NCBI RefSeq assembly: GCF_017303155.1
Contig: NZ_JAEKJR010000002.1
Location: 1,736,001 to 1,800,000 of the forward strand
Reading direction: 5' to 3'
Source of the DNA: Microbulbifer salipaludis
Lineage (GTDB): Bacteria; Pseudomonadota; Gammaproteobacteria; Pseudomonadales; Cellvibrionaceae
Length of the DNA: 64,000 bases
Made by a program: the position numbers and the translations under genes
The notes under the pieces: generated by a model
The model's input: only the letters and a program-made list of their open reading frames with translations
The model's database searches: none
Told to the model about the DNA's origin: nothing
Shown: in pieces, positions 63,302 to 64,000 of the stretch
Position numbering within the stretch: the stretch's first letter is position 1
How the letters are laid out: the number at the start of each line of letters is the position of its first letter

Positions 63302-64000
63302 TGTTTTCTCCGGTGGTGGTCTTGCCGCTGCCAGAGCGCGGCACGGTGATCGGCGCGGTGTTGAGTTGCAACCAGTGCTCGTCGCCGCCCTCGATGCTAT
63401 TCATGTTTTCCAGACGACGTAGATCGTTGATGCTGAGCGCACCCACATTGAACAGGTTTTTGTAGAACTCTGAACGGGCCTTGGCATCGCCGCGCAGCAG
63501 GCCTTCCACACTATGCTCGGCGTAGTACTGCTGACGCTCCACAGGCGACAGCAGATCGCGGAAAATGCTCTGCTCGATACGCTTCAGCCAGGGCAGCAGG
63601 CTGTATACCACGAACTGAATTGACTGGTGTTCGATGTTGCTGAAGGTGGCCTTGTCCAGGTCACCCACCATGTGTGGTGGCACGCCGAAGATTGCTGCAA
63701 TCTCGCTGCGCTGGTACTTGCGTGTTTCCAGGAACTGGGCGTCTTCGGCACTCATGCCAATTTGCTTCCACTTGGTACCCTCTTCCAGAATCGCGGTGCG
63801 GTGCGCGTTGGCGCCACCCTGGTGCCGGTTGTTCCAGCTGGTCCGCAGGCGATCGTAGGCCTCATCGGAAAGTTTGCCTTCGACCTCCAGCGTGCCGCCC
63901 GGGCGTGCACCGTTGGAAAATAACCGCGCACCGTGCTCTTCCAGTGCCAGAGCGAGACCAATGCCTTCGCGCGCCTGGCTGATTGGCGACAGACCAATAA
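63294..64000 (-). CDS. Phage portal protein, HK97 family (N-terminus beyond window)
   Basis: Reading from the right edge leftwards gives ISQAREGIGLALALEEHGAR, SNGARPGGTLEVEG, LRTSWNNRHQGGANAHRTAIL and then RKYQRSEIAAIFGVPPHMVGDLDKATFSNIEHQ, the hallmark of HK97-type portals. The frame is open to the edge with about 235 codons seen, roughly the C-terminal half. The N-terminal part and the terminase lie beyond the window. Confidence 0.92.
   Translation of the reverse strand, partial: IGLSPISQAREGIGLALALEEHGARLFSNGARPGGTLEVEGKLSDEAYDRLRTSWNNRHQGGANAHRTAILEEGTKWKQIGMSAEDAQFLETRKYQRSEIAAIFGVPPHMVGDLDKATFSNIEHQSIQFVVYSLLPWLKRIEQSIFRDLLSPVERQQYYAEHSVEGLLRGDAKARSEFYKNLFNVGALSINDLRRLENMNSIEGGDEHWLQLNTAPITVPRSGSGKTTTGENNA

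Larger units (their letters stand above)
46960..64000. mobile_element. Prophage, HK97/lambda-like siphovirus (left part; right end outside window)
   Basis: From the tRNA-His fragment onward the genes are phage structural genes in canonical order, read right to left: portal, protease, capsid, connector, neck, tail tube, chaperones, tape measure, tip. Two Xre regulators and small genes lie near the boundary. Late genes overlap each other by 4-16 bp and show no stops, so the block looks intact. Tail length from the 677-residue tape measure would be about 0.1 micrometre by the usual ratio of 0.15 nm per residue. Terminase, integrase, replication and lysis genes are not seen and would have to be to the right. 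Confidence 0.92.

Overview
The window looks like chromosomal DNA from a marine gammaproteobacterium, most likely of the Cellvibrionales and possibly Microbulbifer (inferred from gene content and order and the GC-rich backbone; no 16S is present). The neighbourhoods uup-slt, rlmKL-rmf-pyrD and gdhB-moxR are familiar from Pseudomonas and enteric relatives.

Layout. (1) 1-24.7 kb is GC-rich core genome: uup (cut by the left edge), slt, a small glutaredoxin-like gene, an FHA / PP2C phosphatase / Ser-Thr kinase signalling trio, rlmKL, rmf, pyrD, the 1628-residue NAD-glutamate dehydrogenase, and a six-gene MoxR-DUF58-DUF4381-BatA-BatB/C-BatD stress operon. (2) 24.7-25.4 kb is a decayed stretch with a broken IS256-type transposase start. 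(3) 25.5-39.7 kb is a clearly AT-richer surface-polysaccharide island, all on the minus strand: sulfotransferase, two heparinase II/III-type proteins (one fused to a serine-hydrolase domain), three GT4 glycosyltransferases, an unusual membrane protein (ABC-exporter-like membrane half joined to a kinase-like domain), then wecC and wecB for UDP-ManNAc/ManNAcA. (4) 39.7-46.8 kb returns to core-like genes: nadK, a PLP-dependent ACC-deaminase/D-cysteine desulfhydrase homologue, an Xre-RES toxin-antitoxin pair with a readable promoter/operator, tRNA-Asp and tRNA-Val, a large DUF6351-like secreted or anchored hydrolase, and cysC.

(5) From about 46.96 kb to the right edge lies a prophage. Its left boundary is a 45-nt 3' fragment of tRNA-His, so the intact tRNA-His and the other prophage end should lie beyond 64 kb. 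The late genes run leftwards on the minus strand in HK97/lambda order: portal, ClpP-like protease, major capsid protein, connectors, neck proteins, tail tube, tail-assembly chaperones with a canonical -1 slippery site, a 677-residue tape measure, a lipoprotein, and a 1762-residue tail-tip protein ending in a Hint-like domain. Near the boundary are two plus-strand Xre regulators, a PagL-like outer-membrane protein, small unknown genes and a 129-bp tandem hairpin. No integrase, terminase or lysis gene is visible in this part.

How parts may work together: wecB/wecC would feed ManNAcA-type sugars to the GT4 enzymes; the sulfotransferase would need PAPS, which cysC (20 kb away) helps make; the heparinase-like proteins could trim or edit a uronic-acid polymer. 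These links are inferred from family membership and proximity only.
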